A stretch of 64,000 nt of DNA from Flavivirga amylovorans (GTDB lineage: Bacteria; Bacteroidota; Bacteroidia; Flavobacteriales; Flavobacteriaceae). Where the stretch lies: the NCBI RefSeq assembly GCF_030540875.1, contig NZ_JAUOEM010000004.1, forward strand, positions 543,876 to 607,875, in the 5' to 3' direction. Positions 28,318 to 37,259 of this stretch are shown one piece after another. A model generated the notes under the pieces. It had not been told where the DNA came from. It saw only the letters and a program-made list of their open reading frames with translations, and searched no databases. The first letter of the stretch is position 1. Each line of letters opens with the position of its first letter. A program made the position numbers and the translations under genes.

Positions 28318-28362
28318 CGGCACAGTACAGGATAGAAAAGAACTACATGTAATTTACTTTTG
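28318..28362 (+). promoter_or_regulatory. rhaEW operon promoter: regulator motif plus -7 box
   Basis: CGGCACAGTACAGGATA (28318-28334), exactly 20 nt, then TACTTTTG (28355-28362), a perfect TAnnTTTG. The implied leader before the ATG at 28398 is about 30 nt. Same motif and geometry as the susC and exoprotein promoters. Confidence 0.75.
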
Positions 28363-28397
28363 AAATAACAAACATTAAACTATAACAATACAAAAAA

Positions 28398-30503
28398 ATG
28401 GAGAATATAGTTACAAACTTTAAACACGTTGATTACCTGTGGGATGAAAAAAAAGCAGATGAAATAGGTGACAATCAAGTGGAATTATTTTTATACCGTT
28501 CTAATATCTTAGGATCTGATTTAAGAATTACAAACTATGGAGGAGGAAACACTAGTTGTAAAACTATAGAGAAAGACCCATTAACAAATGAAGATGTTGA
28601 GGTAATGTGGGTTAAGGGTTCAGGAGGTGATATTGGTACGCTAACCAGAAGAGGAATTGCAGGTTTATATACAAACAGATTACGAGACCTTAAAAACGTT
28701 TATGGAGGTTTAGAAGATGAAGATAGAATGGTAGGGCTTTTTAACCATTGCATCTATGATTTGGATAGTAAAGCTCCCTCAATAGATACACCGCTTCACG
28801 GTTTATTACCATTTCCACACATAGATCATTTACACCCAGATGCATTAATTGCAGTTGCTGCTGCTGAAAACAGTGAACAAGTTACTAAAGAAATTTGGGG
28901 AGACACTATGGGTTGGGTGCCTTGGCAAAGACCAGGTTTTGATTTAGGTTTACAACTAGAAAAGTGTTTAGCAGAAAACCCAGGGATAAGAGGAATCGTA
29001 TTGGGAAGCCATGGTCTGTTTACTTGGGGGCAAACATCTTATGAATGCTATATGAACAGTTTAGAGGTTATTGAAATGGCTTCGGAATATATTGAAGAAA
29101 AAATAAAAGAAAATGGTAATGTGTTTGGAGGGCAAAAAATAGCAAGCTTGCCAAAGAAAGAACGTTTTGAAAAAGCGTCCCAAATTATGCCATTGCTACG
29201 AGGATTATGCTCATCGGAAAATAGGATGATTGGTCACTTTTCTGATACAGACGTGGTTATGGAATATATCAATAGTAATGATTTGAAAAGGTTGGCACCA
29301 ATGGGAACTTCATGTCCAGACCATTTCTTAAGAACTAAAATACAACCATTGATTTTGGAATTGGATAAAGATGAAGATTTATCAAATTCTGATGAGATTC
29401 TAAATAAGTTAGAACCTGCATTTGAGGCTTACCGTCAAGAATATGTAGATTATTATAATCTCTGTAAAAGGGATAATAGTCCAGCAATGCGCGATCCAAA
29501 CCCGGTAATAATTATATATCCAGGAGTTGGTATGTTTAGTTTTGCTAAAAATAAGCAAACTGCAAGAGTAGCCAACGAGTTTTATATCAATGCTATTAAT
29601 GTGATGCGAGGTGCAGAAGCTATAACATCTTATACCTCTTTGCCAAGGCAAGAAGCATTTGATATAGAGTATTGGCTTTTAGAAGAAGCAAAATTACAAC
29701 GTATGCCAAAGGAATTACCGCTATCAAGAAAAGTAGCCTTGGTAACAGGAGCTGGAGGGGGCATTGGTAAAGCTATTGCAGATAAACTAGCTTTGCAAGG
29801 GGCAAATGTGGTATTAACAGATATTGTAGAAGATAGATTGATAGAAGCGAACAAAACTTATAAGCGTGATATTTCTACCTATGCTATATGTGATGTAACG
29901 AAAAATAAATCTATTGCGGATGCCTACAAAAAGGCATGTGTGGAATTTGGGGGAGTCGATATTGTAGTACATAGTGCAGGATTAGCTATTTCCAAACCTT
30001 TAGAAGAAACGACTGAGAAAGATTGGGATACCCTTCAAAATATTCTAGTAAAAGGTCAGTTTGAACTGGTAAAGCAATCCGTTGAAATTATGAGAAAACA
30101 AGGTTTAGGTGGTGATTTTATTTCTATAGCCAGCAAAAACGGATTGGTTTCTGGACCAAACAATGTAGCCTATGGTACAGCAAAAGCTTCTCAACAGCAC
30201 ATGGTTAGATTATTGGCCGCAGAATTGGGTAAAGATAAAATACGTGTTAATACTGTTAATCCAGATGGCGTTATTGTAGGTAGCAAAATATGGGAGGGCG
30301 ATTGGGCCGAAGGCCGTGCAAAAGCATATGGTATTAGTGTTGAAGAGCTTCCGACACACTATGCAAAACGCAACCTTTTAAATGAAATTATCTATCCTGA
30401 AGATATTGCTAACGGTGTATTCTCTTTGGTAGGTGTTTTGGATAAGACCACAGGGAACATCATAAATGTAGATGGCGGAATGGCTAATGCGTTTGTACGA
30501 TAG
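28398..30503 (+). CDS. rhaEW: Bifunctional L-rhamnulose-1-phosphate aldolase / L-lactaldehyde dehydrogenase
   Basis: 701 aa fusion. Residues 1-420 are a class II aldolase domain (RhaE) with the zinc-site region LPFPHIDHLHPDALIA near 138-150 and LGSHGLFTWG near 200. Residues 435-701 are a short-chain dehydrogenase (RhaW) with TGAGGGIG near 449-457 and the catalytic YxxxK (YGTAK) near 592-596. The aldolase half splits L-rhamnulose 1-phosphate into DHAP and L-lactaldehyde. The dehydrogenase half oxidises L-lactaldehyde to L-lactate with NAD. Length and fusion order match the known YuxG/RhaEW type. First gene of the catabolic operon. Confidence 0.93.
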   Translation: MENIVTNFKHVDYLWDEKKADEIGDNQVELFLYRSNILGSDLRITNYGGGNTSCKTIEKDPLTNEDVEVMWVKGSGGDIGTLTRRGIAGLYTNRLRDLKNVYGGLEDEDRMVGLFNHCIYDLDSKAPSIDTPLHGLLPFPHIDHLHPDALIAVAAAENSEQVTKEIWGDTMGWVPWQRPGFDLGLQLEKCLAENPGIRGIVLGSHGLFTWGQTSYECYMNSLEVIEMASEYIEEKIKENGNVFGGQKIASLPKKERFEKASQIMPLLRGLCSSENRMIGHFSDTDVVMEYINSNDLKRLAPMGTSCPDHFLRTKIQPLILELDKDEDLSNSDEILNKLEPAFEAYRQEYVDYYNLCKRDNSPAMRDPNPVIIIYPGVGMFSFAKNKQTARVANEFYINAINVMRGAEAITSYTSLPRQEAFDIEYWLLEEAKLQRMPKELPLSRKVALVTGAGGGIGKAIADKLALQGANVVLTDIVEDRLIEANKTYKRDISTYAICDVTKNKSIADAYKKACVEFGGVDIVVHSAGLAISKPLEETTEKDWDTLQNILVKGQFELVKQSVEIMRKQGLGGDFISIASKNGLVSGPNNVAYGTAKASQQHMVRLLAAELGKDKIRVNTVNPDGVIVGSKIWEGDWAEGRAKAYGISVEELPTHYAKRNLLNEIIYPEDIANGVFSLVGVLDKTTGNIINVDGGMANAFVR

Positions 30504-30550
30504 TCAAAATAAAAATATTTAAGTAGTTTTAGTTTATTTTAGTTGAAAGG

Positions 30551-30583
30551 TACTTCCATGAATTTAAATGATTTATGGAAGTA
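30551..30583. repeat. Intercistronic inverted repeat between rhaEW and rhaI
   Basis: TACTTCCAT / ATGGAAGTA, a perfect 9-bp stem with a 15-nt AT-rich loop and no T-run behind it. It is more likely an mRNA-processing or stability hairpin than a terminator. Confidence 0.45.
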
Positions 30584-30618
30584 TTATTACTAACTATTGC
30601 TCAATTTAAGTAAAGAAT

Positions 30619-31899
30619 ATGAAAATAAGTAAAGACCAAATACAGGATGCAAATACCAAGACAATCGACTCTCATAATGAAAATTTTAGTTTTCTTTCTG
30701 AGCAATTATCGAAAAAAGGCCATGATGTTTCCAATATAATTTCAAAATTATCAAAATTTCAAGTCGCTATACCAAGTTGGGCTTTAGGGGCTGGCGGCAC
30801 ACGTTTTGGGCGTTTTTCATTCTACGGAGAACCTTCTAGCCTTGAGCAAAAATTGGATGATGTAGGTATTATCCATAGCCTAACTCAAACAGCTGGTTCG
30901 GTATCATTACATATCCCTTGGGATATTCCATCGGATTATAGTGCTATTAAAGAGCAAGCAGAGAAGTTAAACATTAAATTCGATTCTGTAAATTCTAATA
31001 CCTTTCAAGACCAAGAAGGAGCCAAAGAGAGTTATAAATATGGTTCACTTAGTAATATAAGCAAAGCTGTTAGAGATCAAGCTATTGCTCATAATCTAGA
31101 GGTAATTAAAATAGGCGATAAATTAGGCTCAAAAAGTTTAACCGTGTGGTTAGCCGATGGGTCTTGCTTTCCTGGTCAGAATAATTTTCAAACAGCATTA
31201 CAAAATACTCAAGATAGTTTAAAAGACATCTACAAAGGATTGCCAAACGATTGGAGCCTGTTAATTGAGTATAAACCTTACGAACCCAATTTTTATAGCA
31301 CGGTAATTCAAGACTGGGGAACATCGTTTATGTTAGCTAATGAATGTGGGGATAAAGCATTCACTTTAGTGGATTTAGGGCATCATTTACCAAATTGCAA
31401 TATTGAGCAAATTATTTCCATGCTTATGCTAAAAGGTAAATTAGGTGGTTTTCATTTTAATGATAGTAAATATGGTGATGACGATTTAACTGTAGGAAGC
31501 ATTAAACCTTATGCTTTATTCTTGATTTTTAACGAATTGGTATATGGTATGCAAAACAATCCACAAAATCCAGATTTAGCGTGGATGATAGATGCTAGTC
31601 ACAATATTAAAGACCCTCTGGAAGATTTAATACAATCTATAGAAGCCATACAACAAGCCTACGCAAAGGCACTTTTGGTTGACCAAAAAGCACTTAAAGT
31701 GGCACAACAAGAACACGATGTTGTAAAGTGTCAAGAAATACTCCAAGAAGCTTACAGAACAGATGTAAGACCTTTAGTGGAAAAAACTCGTTTTGATATA
31801 GGTGGCGCAATAAGCCCAATTGATACTTATAGATACTTAAATGTTAGAAATGAACTTATTAAAGAAAGAGGAAAACATACAACAGCTACAGGGCTTTAA
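30619..31899 (+). CDS. rhaI: L-rhamnose isomerase, RhaI type
   Basis: 426 aa, xylose-isomerase-like TIM barrel. The early block QVAIPSWALGAGGTRFGRF (about 50-68), the metal-site segments LIEYKPYEP (~214) and VDLGHH (~251), then GGFHFNDSKYGDDDL (~275-289) are as in the RhaI group. RhaI is the alternative isomerase used instead of RhaA in many Bacteroidota and Rhizobiales. It converts L-rhamnose to L-rhamnulose in the cytoplasm. It lies between rhaEW and rhaB with a 4-nt gap to the preferred rhaB start. Confidence 0.92.
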   Translation: MKISKDQIQDANTKTIDSHNENFSFLSEQLSKKGHDVSNIISKLSKFQVAIPSWALGAGGTRFGRFSFYGEPSSLEQKLDDVGIIHSLTQTAGSVSLHIPWDIPSDYSAIKEQAEKLNIKFDSVNSNTFQDQEGAKESYKYGSLSNISKAVRDQAIAHNLEVIKIGDKLGSKSLTVWLADGSCFPGQNNFQTALQNTQDSLKDIYKGLPNDWSLLIEYKPYEPNFYSTVIQDWGTSFMLANECGDKAFTLVDLGHHLPNCNIEQIISMLMLKGKLGGFHFNDSKYGDDDLTVGSIKPYALFLIFNELVYGMQNNPQNPDLAWMIDASHNIKDPLEDLIQSIEAIQQAYAKALLVDQKALKVAQQEHDVVKCQEILQEAYRTDVRPLVEKTRFDIGGAISPIDTYRYLNVRNELIKERGKHTTATGL

Positions 31900-31903
31900 G
31901 AAT

Positions 31904-33295
31904 ATGAAGAAAAGGCAAAAAGTTACAGCTGTATTTGATATTGGAAAAACCAATAAGAAATTTTTTCTTTTTGATAAAGGTTTTAACGTCGTTCATAAAG
32001 AATACATTCACTTTGATGAAATAAAAGACGAGGAAGGTTTCCCTACTGAAGATTTAAGTGCATTGCAAAAATGGCTAAAAGACGTGTTTTATCGTGTTAT
32101 TGAATCAGAAGTATTTGATGTTATCGCCATAAATTTTTCTACCTATGGCGCTAGTTTTGTGCATCTAGACGAAAAAGGGGAACCCTTAACACCCCTTTAT
32201 AATTATTTAAAGTCAATTGATAAAGAATTAAGAACTTCATTCTTTGAAAAATACGGGCCAGAAGATGAGTTCCTTAAAACCACAGGGTGTTCAGGTTTAA
32301 GTTTTTTAAATTCCGGAATGCAATTGTATTGGCTAAAGTATAAGAAACCAGAGATTTACAATAAAATCAAATATACACTGCATCTGCCGCAATATTTAAG
32401 CTATATTTTTACAGGCATTCCAATAAGCGAATATACAAGTATAGGTTGCCATACTGCACTTTGGGATTATGAAAAACGGGATTACCATGAATGGGTATAC
32501 AAAGAGAATATTAATCAAATCCTAGCGCCTATCGTTTCCACAGAGACCAGCACTAATATGAATTATAATGGCAAACGCATAAAGATAGGTGTAGGTATAC
32601 ATGACAGTTCTGCTGCATTATTGCCTTATGTAAGAAGTATCAAGAAAAGATTTGTTTTAGTTTCTACAGGAACATGGAGCATTGTATTTAATCCTTTTGC
32701 CAAAACCCCTATTGCAACAGATTCTAATTATAAAGACCAAATAAATTATATGCGTATTAATGGGAAGCCCGTTAAGGCTACACGGTTGTTTTTGGGCAAT
32801 GAGTATAAGATTCAAATAAAGAAGTTAACTGAACATTTTAACGTGGATGAGGACCATCATAAATCGGTAAAATTTGACTATGACACCTTCTTTGAAATCA
32901 CAAAAGACTTTCAAAATTATTTCAAATGGGAAAGTATCGTGACTGACGATATGCCCGAAATGACAAAAATACCCTTTAATAAGTTTGAACATGCATATCA
33001 CCAGTTAATGGTGGAGTTAGTAATACTCCAAACCAAATGTATTAAGGAAGCCGTAATGAATGATGACATTAGACAAATTTATGTAGATGGTGGATTTAGT
33101 GATAACGATGTATATATAAAGTTGCTATCTCATTATTTTAGAGAGAAAAAATTAAGAACTACAGATGCTTCTCTGGGCTCTGCCCTTGGAGCGGCCATCT
33201 CTATTTCTGATACAAAATTAAATTCTAAGTTTTTAAAGAAAAGCTATGCTTTAAAAAAGCATGTGCCATTCATTATTCGTGACCAAATTTCATAA
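31904..33295 (+). CDS. rhaB: L-rhamnulokinase (FGGY family)
   Basis: 463 aa from the ATG at 31904. The frame is open from an ATG at 31841 inside rhaI, but only the later start gives a normal FGGY N-terminus (KVTAVFDIGKTNKKFFLFDK, with the phosphate-1 loop DIGKTNKK). The catalytic-domain landmark GVGIHDSSAALLPY (~231) and VSTGTWSIVFNP (~252) are present, with the C-terminal IYVDGGFSDNDVYIKLLS (~393) of the adenosine site. It phosphorylates L-rhamnulose to L-rhamnulose 1-phosphate, feeding rhaEW. The divergent C-terminal part is normal for this kinase subgroup. Confidence 0.9.
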   Translation: MKKRQKVTAVFDIGKTNKKFFLFDKGFNVVHKEYIHFDEIKDEEGFPTEDLSALQKWLKDVFYRVIESEVFDVIAINFSTYGASFVHLDEKGEPLTPLYNYLKSIDKELRTSFFEKYGPEDEFLKTTGCSGLSFLNSGMQLYWLKYKKPEIYNKIKYTLHLPQYLSYIFTGIPISEYTSIGCHTALWDYEKRDYHEWVYKENINQILAPIVSTETSTNMNYNGKRIKIGVGIHDSSAALLPYVRSIKKRFVLVSTGTWSIVFNPFAKTPIATDSNYKDQINYMRINGKPVKATRLFLGNEYKIQIKKLTEHFNVDEDHHKSVKFDYDTFFEITKDFQNYFKWESIVTDDMPEMTKIPFNKFEHAYHQLMVELVILQTKCIKEAVMNDDIRQIYVDGGFSDNDVYIKLLSHYFREKKLRTTDASLGSALGAAISISDTKLNSKFLKKSYALKKHVPFIIRDQIS

Positions 33296-33341
33296 AGCAT
33301 TATTGCTTATTTAAAAATGGTTCTTTAAATCACAGATAGAA

Positions 33342-34631
33342 ATGTCGAAAAAAAATAAATTAGTACATCCTAGAAACCAGATCAGGAAGATTATTGATAG
33401 AATTTACCAAAGAGGCATGACAACTACCTCTGGAGGAAATATTTCTATTATTGATGAACAAGGTGATATTTGGGTAACACCATCTGCAATAGACAAAGGC
33501 TCTTTACGAGCATCAGATATAGTATGCGTTAAGAAAGATGGTACTATAATAGGCAAACATAAACCTTCATCAGAATTTCCTTTCCATAAGGCAATTTATG
33601 AAGAACGGCCAGATATAAAATCAGTAATTCATGCACATCCACCAGCTCTAGTTTCATTTAGTATTGTACGCCAGATACCAAATACAAATATCATTTCGCA
33701 AGCAAAACATATATGTGGCCCCATTGGTTATGCCAATTATAGATTACCTGGAAGTGATGATTTGGGTGATGTAATTGCTGAGGAATTTAAAAAAGGTTAT
33801 AAAGCCATAATTATGGAAAATCACGGTACTGTGCTCGGTGGAAGTGATTTAACAGATGCTTTTGAACGTTTTGAGGCCTTAGAATTTTGTGCAAGGACTA
33901 TTCTATATGGCTCGCAGATAGGTACCCCAAAGTATTTATCTGATGCTGATATTGATGAATTTGAAGCGCAAGCAACAGGTGTATTGCCGGAAGTGGGAGT
34001 TGTGGATTATCCATCAGATGAAGTTGAAAAACGTTTGGAAATATGCAAAATTGTGCAGCGTTCCTGTCAACAAGGTTTAATGATAAGTTCCTATGGAACG
34101 GTATCTATGCGGTGGAGAAATAATGACTTCCTTATTACTCCTACAGATGTTAACAGATGGGATATGGAGTTGGACGATATTGTTCAAATTAAAGGCGGTA
34201 AAAGAGAAGTAGGAAAAACACCTAGTAGAGCCACTTGGATGCATCAGGAAATTTACAATCGCAATCCAGAAGTAAACTCAATTATAATGACTCAGTCACC
34301 TTATCTAATGGCGTTTGGGGTTACGGGTTCTTATTTAAACGTGCGAACTATTCCTGAGAGTTGGATTTTTCTTCAAGACATAAATACGGTAAAATATGGT
34401 GTCCATTTCAGAAAAAATAATAATTCTGAAATAGTTAATAATTGTCCAACAGCTTCAATTATTGAAAACGATTCTGTAATAATTACTGGTGATAAATTAT
34501 TGCAGACTTTTGATTATTTAGAAGTAGCTGAGTTTAGTGCAAAATCTATTGTTTTGGGGAATTCGTTAGGAGAAATGGTGCCTATAAATGATAATCAGGT
34601 AGAAGATTTAAGAGAGAAATTCTTAACCTAA
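33342..34631 (+). CDS. Tandem class II aldolase/adducin protein, second domain degenerate
   Basis: 429 aa with two class II aldolase domains. Domain 1 (about 8-205) keeps the full zinc set: SGGNIS, SSEFPFH with the acid residue, HAHPP and MENHGTVLGG. Domain 2 (about 222-425) repeats the fold (SSYGTVSMRW, ITPTDVNRWDMELDDIV) but has TQSPYLMAFG where the HxH motif belongs, so it cannot bind zinc. Class II aldolases act on sugar phosphates such as fuculose- or rhamnulose-1-phosphate. With rhaEW present, its substrate is uncertain; a second deoxy-sugar phosphate is possible. Confidence 0.82.
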   Translation: MSKKNKLVHPRNQIRKIIDRIYQRGMTTTSGGNISIIDEQGDIWVTPSAIDKGSLRASDIVCVKKDGTIIGKHKPSSEFPFHKAIYEERPDIKSVIHAHPPALVSFSIVRQIPNTNIISQAKHICGPIGYANYRLPGSDDLGDVIAEEFKKGYKAIIMENHGTVLGGSDLTDAFERFEALEFCARTILYGSQIGTPKYLSDADIDEFEAQATGVLPEVGVVDYPSDEVEKRLEICKIVQRSCQQGLMISSYGTVSMRWRNNDFLITPTDVNRWDMELDDIVQIKGGKREVGKTPSRATWMHQEIYNRNPEVNSIIMTQSPYLMAFGVTGSYLNVRTIPESWIFLQDINTVKYGVHFRKNNNSEIVNNCPTASIIENDSVIITGDKLLQTFDYLEVAEFSAKSIVLGNSLGEMVPINDNQVEDLREKFLT

Positions 34632-34643
34632 AAACATAAACCT

Positions 34644-35786
34644 ATGAGTTTTGATACAAGATATCCTTCGATTGATGATTTAAGAGTAAAGGCTAAAAAG
34701 AAAATACCAAAGTTTGCTTTTGAATATCTAGATGGAGGCTGTAATGAAGATGTCAATTTAATTAGAAACACCTCAGAACTCAGGGAGGTACAGTTGAAGC
34801 CAAATTATTTAAGAAAACATCATGGCTCATCGTTGAAAACAAAATTATTTGGAGTAGAGTACGATGCCCCATTTGGTATTGCTCCAGTTGGTTTACAAGG
34901 GCTAATGTGGCCTAATGCACCCGAAATTTTGGCAAAAGCCGCTTTTCAACATAATATCCCGTTTGTTCTCAGTACGGTAACCACTACAAGCATAGAAAGA
35001 GCTAGTGAGTTAACAGAAGGGAAGGCTTGGTTTCAATTATACCATCCAACGGAAAATAGGCTGCGCGACGATATTATTAAAAGAGCGGCTGATGCTGAAT
35101 GTCCTGTTTTAGTAATTCTTTGCGATGTTCCTACTTTCGGGTTTAGACCAAGAGATATCAGGAATGGATTAGCGATGCCACCAAAGATGAATTTAAGTAA
35201 TATTTTACAGGTTTTTGGAAGACCACATTGGGGTATAGAGACATTAAAACATGGTATACCTAATTTTGAGGTTTTAAAACCATATATGCCAAAAGATTTG
35301 GATTTAAAGCAACTAGGAAAATTTATGGATGACACTTTTAGTGGTAGATTAAATGAAGAAAAAATAAAGCCTATTCGCGATATGTGGAAAGGGAAACTAG
35401 TTTTAAAAGGAGTGGCATCAGAATATGATACCGAGGAAGCCATAAGATTGGGTTTAGACGGTATTATAGTTTCAAATCATGGTGGACGTCAGTTAGACGC
35501 TGGAGAATCCACTATAAAACCATTAATCTCAATAGCTGAAAAATACGGTGACCAAATTGAAGTCATGATGGATAGCGGTATTCGTTCTGGTCCTGATGTG
35601 GCACGCGCAATGGCAAGTGGTGCCAAATTTACTTTTATGGGACGTTCTTTTATGTATGGAGTTTCTGCTCTTGGTAAAAAAGGAGGAAATCATACCATAT
35701 CTTTACTCAAAACCGAATTACAACAGGTTATGGAGCAACTATGCTGTGAAAATACTAAGGATTTTCCATACCACTTAATCAAATAA
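34644..35786 (+). CDS. lldD: FMN-dependent L-lactate dehydrogenase-like alpha-hydroxy-acid oxidoreductase
   Basis: 380 aa TIM barrel of the glycolate oxidase/LldD family. The N-terminal FAFEYLDGGCNEDVNLIRNT, PFGIAPVGLQGLMWPNAPE, then VLKGVASEYDTEEA and the FMN/catalytic VSNHGGRQLDAGESTIKPL are all intact. It oxidises an L-2-hydroxy acid to the 2-keto acid. In this operon the expected substrate is L-lactate made by the RhaW domain, giving pyruvate and passing electrons to the quinone pool. Specificity for L-lactate is inferred from context. Confidence 0.85.
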   Translation: MSFDTRYPSIDDLRVKAKKKIPKFAFEYLDGGCNEDVNLIRNTSELREVQLKPNYLRKHHGSSLKTKLFGVEYDAPFGIAPVGLQGLMWPNAPEILAKAAFQHNIPFVLSTVTTTSIERASELTEGKAWFQLYHPTENRLRDDIIKRAADAECPVLVILCDVPTFGFRPRDIRNGLAMPPKMNLSNILQVFGRPHWGIETLKHGIPNFEVLKPYMPKDLDLKQLGKFMDDTFSGRLNEEKIKPIRDMWKGKLVLKGVASEYDTEEAIRLGLDGIIVSNHGGRQLDAGESTIKPLISIAEKYGDQIEVMMDSGIRSGPDVARAMASGAKFTFMGRSFMYGVSALGKKGGNHTISLLKTELQQVMEQLCCENTKDFPYHLIK

Positions 35787-35825
35787 ATTATTTAAAAATA
35801 AAAATACTAACCAATTTAGGTAAAC

Positions 35826-37232
35826 ATGAGCCAAAATACTATAGAACATCAGGTTGAGAATGCCTCTGGAGGTGAGTTTGAAAGAACTCCCGTGCCACAA
35901 TCAAAACTCAAAAGTTGGAAAAGCTTTATAGGAATGTATGCTGGTGAGCATGCTGCTGGTACTGAATTTATGATTGGCCCATTATTTTTAACTGCAGGGG
36001 TTAGTGCTTTTGATTTGATTGTTGGTTTGCTAATCGGCAACCTTTTAGCTATTTTGAGTTGGCGTTTTTTAACTGCTGAAATAGCTGTAAAGAATAGATT
36101 GACACTCTATTTTCAATTAGAAAAAATATGTGGTAAAAAGTTGGTAACAGGTTATAATTTAGCTAATGGTATTTTATTCTGCTTTTTGGCAGGGTCAATG
36201 ATAACAGTTTCCGCTACTGCTGTTGGGATTCCTTTTGATATGCCCATGCCAAAATTAACGGATACTATGCCTAATGGACTAACATGGATTATCATCGTTA
36301 TTTTAATAGGTGCAGTAATTTCAATTATTGCAGCTAAAGGTTATGATACCGTAACAAAAGCAGCAAATTGGATGTCCCCGTTTATCGTTATAGCTTTTAT
36401 AGCATCTGGTATCGTAGCATTAAATCAATTAGGCGTAAACAGTTTTTCGGATTTTTGGAATATATGGGGTGAAGGCTCTGAACCTTTTCCAGGGCAAACC
36501 AAATTTACATTTTGGCATGTTGTAATTTGGTCTTGGTTTGCTAACGGTGCTATGCATGTTGGTATGTCCGATTTATCAGTTTTTAGATTTGCAAAAAGAG
36601 CAAGAGCAGGTTGGGCAAGTGCTGCGGGTATGTATGTAGGGCACTATATGGCGTGGATAGCAGCTGCATTGTTATATGCTGTTTATTTAAAATCTCCTGA
36701 AGCACTGGCTTTTTTAAATAATGGGGATGCGCCTCCAGTTGCTCCAGGGCCTTTAGCTAATAATGCTATTGGTGTATTTGGAATTATTGCAGTAGTATTG
36801 GCAGGTTGGACAACCGCTAACCCAACTATTTATAGAGCAGGTTTAGCATTTCAAGCTATTTTACCCAAATTGTCAACAGCAAAAGTTACTATTATAGCAG
36901 GTACTGTAGCTACCATAGCAGGATTGTTTCCTGCATTTGCCATGAAACTTTTAGGCTTTGTTGCCTTATACGGTTTTATTTTAGCACCATTTGGTGCAGT
37001 TATTGTATTTGAACACTTTTTCCATAAAAAGGCTGGGATAGTAAAAAATTATGCGGAGAAAACTAATTTGTCATTCAACAAATCCGTTTTTTGGGCTTGG
37101 GCAATAAGTTTTGGCTTGTTCTACTTTATCTCTGTACAATTTGATGTCTTTCTGTCTTTTGTAACACTTCCCGCTTGGTTGCTTTGTGGTGTTTTATTTC
37201 TTATTTTCTCTAGATATACTCAAAAAAACTAA
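35826..37232 (+). CDS. NCS1/purine-cytosine-permease-like membrane transporter
   Basis: 468 aa with about 12 membrane helices. It is of the nucleobase:cation symporter-1 type: N-terminal GMYAGEHAAGTEFMIGPLFL (~38-57), FTFWHVVIWSWFANGAMHVG (~228-247), AGWTTANPTIYRAGLAFQ. NCS1 relatives usually carry purines, pyrimidines, hydantoins or vitamins. Here it sits in a rhamnose operon between lactate dehydrogenase and FBPase, and no other sugar permease lies in this operon. It may be the inner-membrane rhamnose transporter of the locus, which would be an unusual substrate for this fold (inference). Confidence 0.8.
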   Translation: MSQNTIEHQVENASGGEFERTPVPQSKLKSWKSFIGMYAGEHAAGTEFMIGPLFLTAGVSAFDLIVGLLIGNLLAILSWRFLTAEIAVKNRLTLYFQLEKICGKKLVTGYNLANGILFCFLAGSMITVSATAVGIPFDMPMPKLTDTMPNGLTWIIIVILIGAVISIIAAKGYDTVTKAANWMSPFIVIAFIASGIVALNQLGVNSFSDFWNIWGEGSEPFPGQTKFTFWHVVIWSWFANGAMHVGMSDLSVFRFAKRARAGWASAAGMYVGHYMAWIAAALLYAVYLKSPEALAFLNNGDAPPVAPGPLANNAIGVFGIIAVVLAGWTTANPTIYRAGLAFQAILPKLSTAKVTIIAGTVATIAGLFPAFAMKLLGFVALYGFILAPFGAVIVFEHFFHKKAGIVKNYAEKTNLSFNKSVFWAWAISFGLFYFISVQFDVFLSFVTLPAWLLCGVLFLIFSRYTQKN

Positions 37233-37259
37233 ACCGTAAAACTTCATAAACGGAATGCA

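Noticed and set aside
31841..31903. Upstream ATG of the rhamnulokinase frame as start
   Set aside because: It would overlap rhaI by 59 nt and add 21 residues not fitting the FGGY N-terminus; the ATG at 31904 fits.
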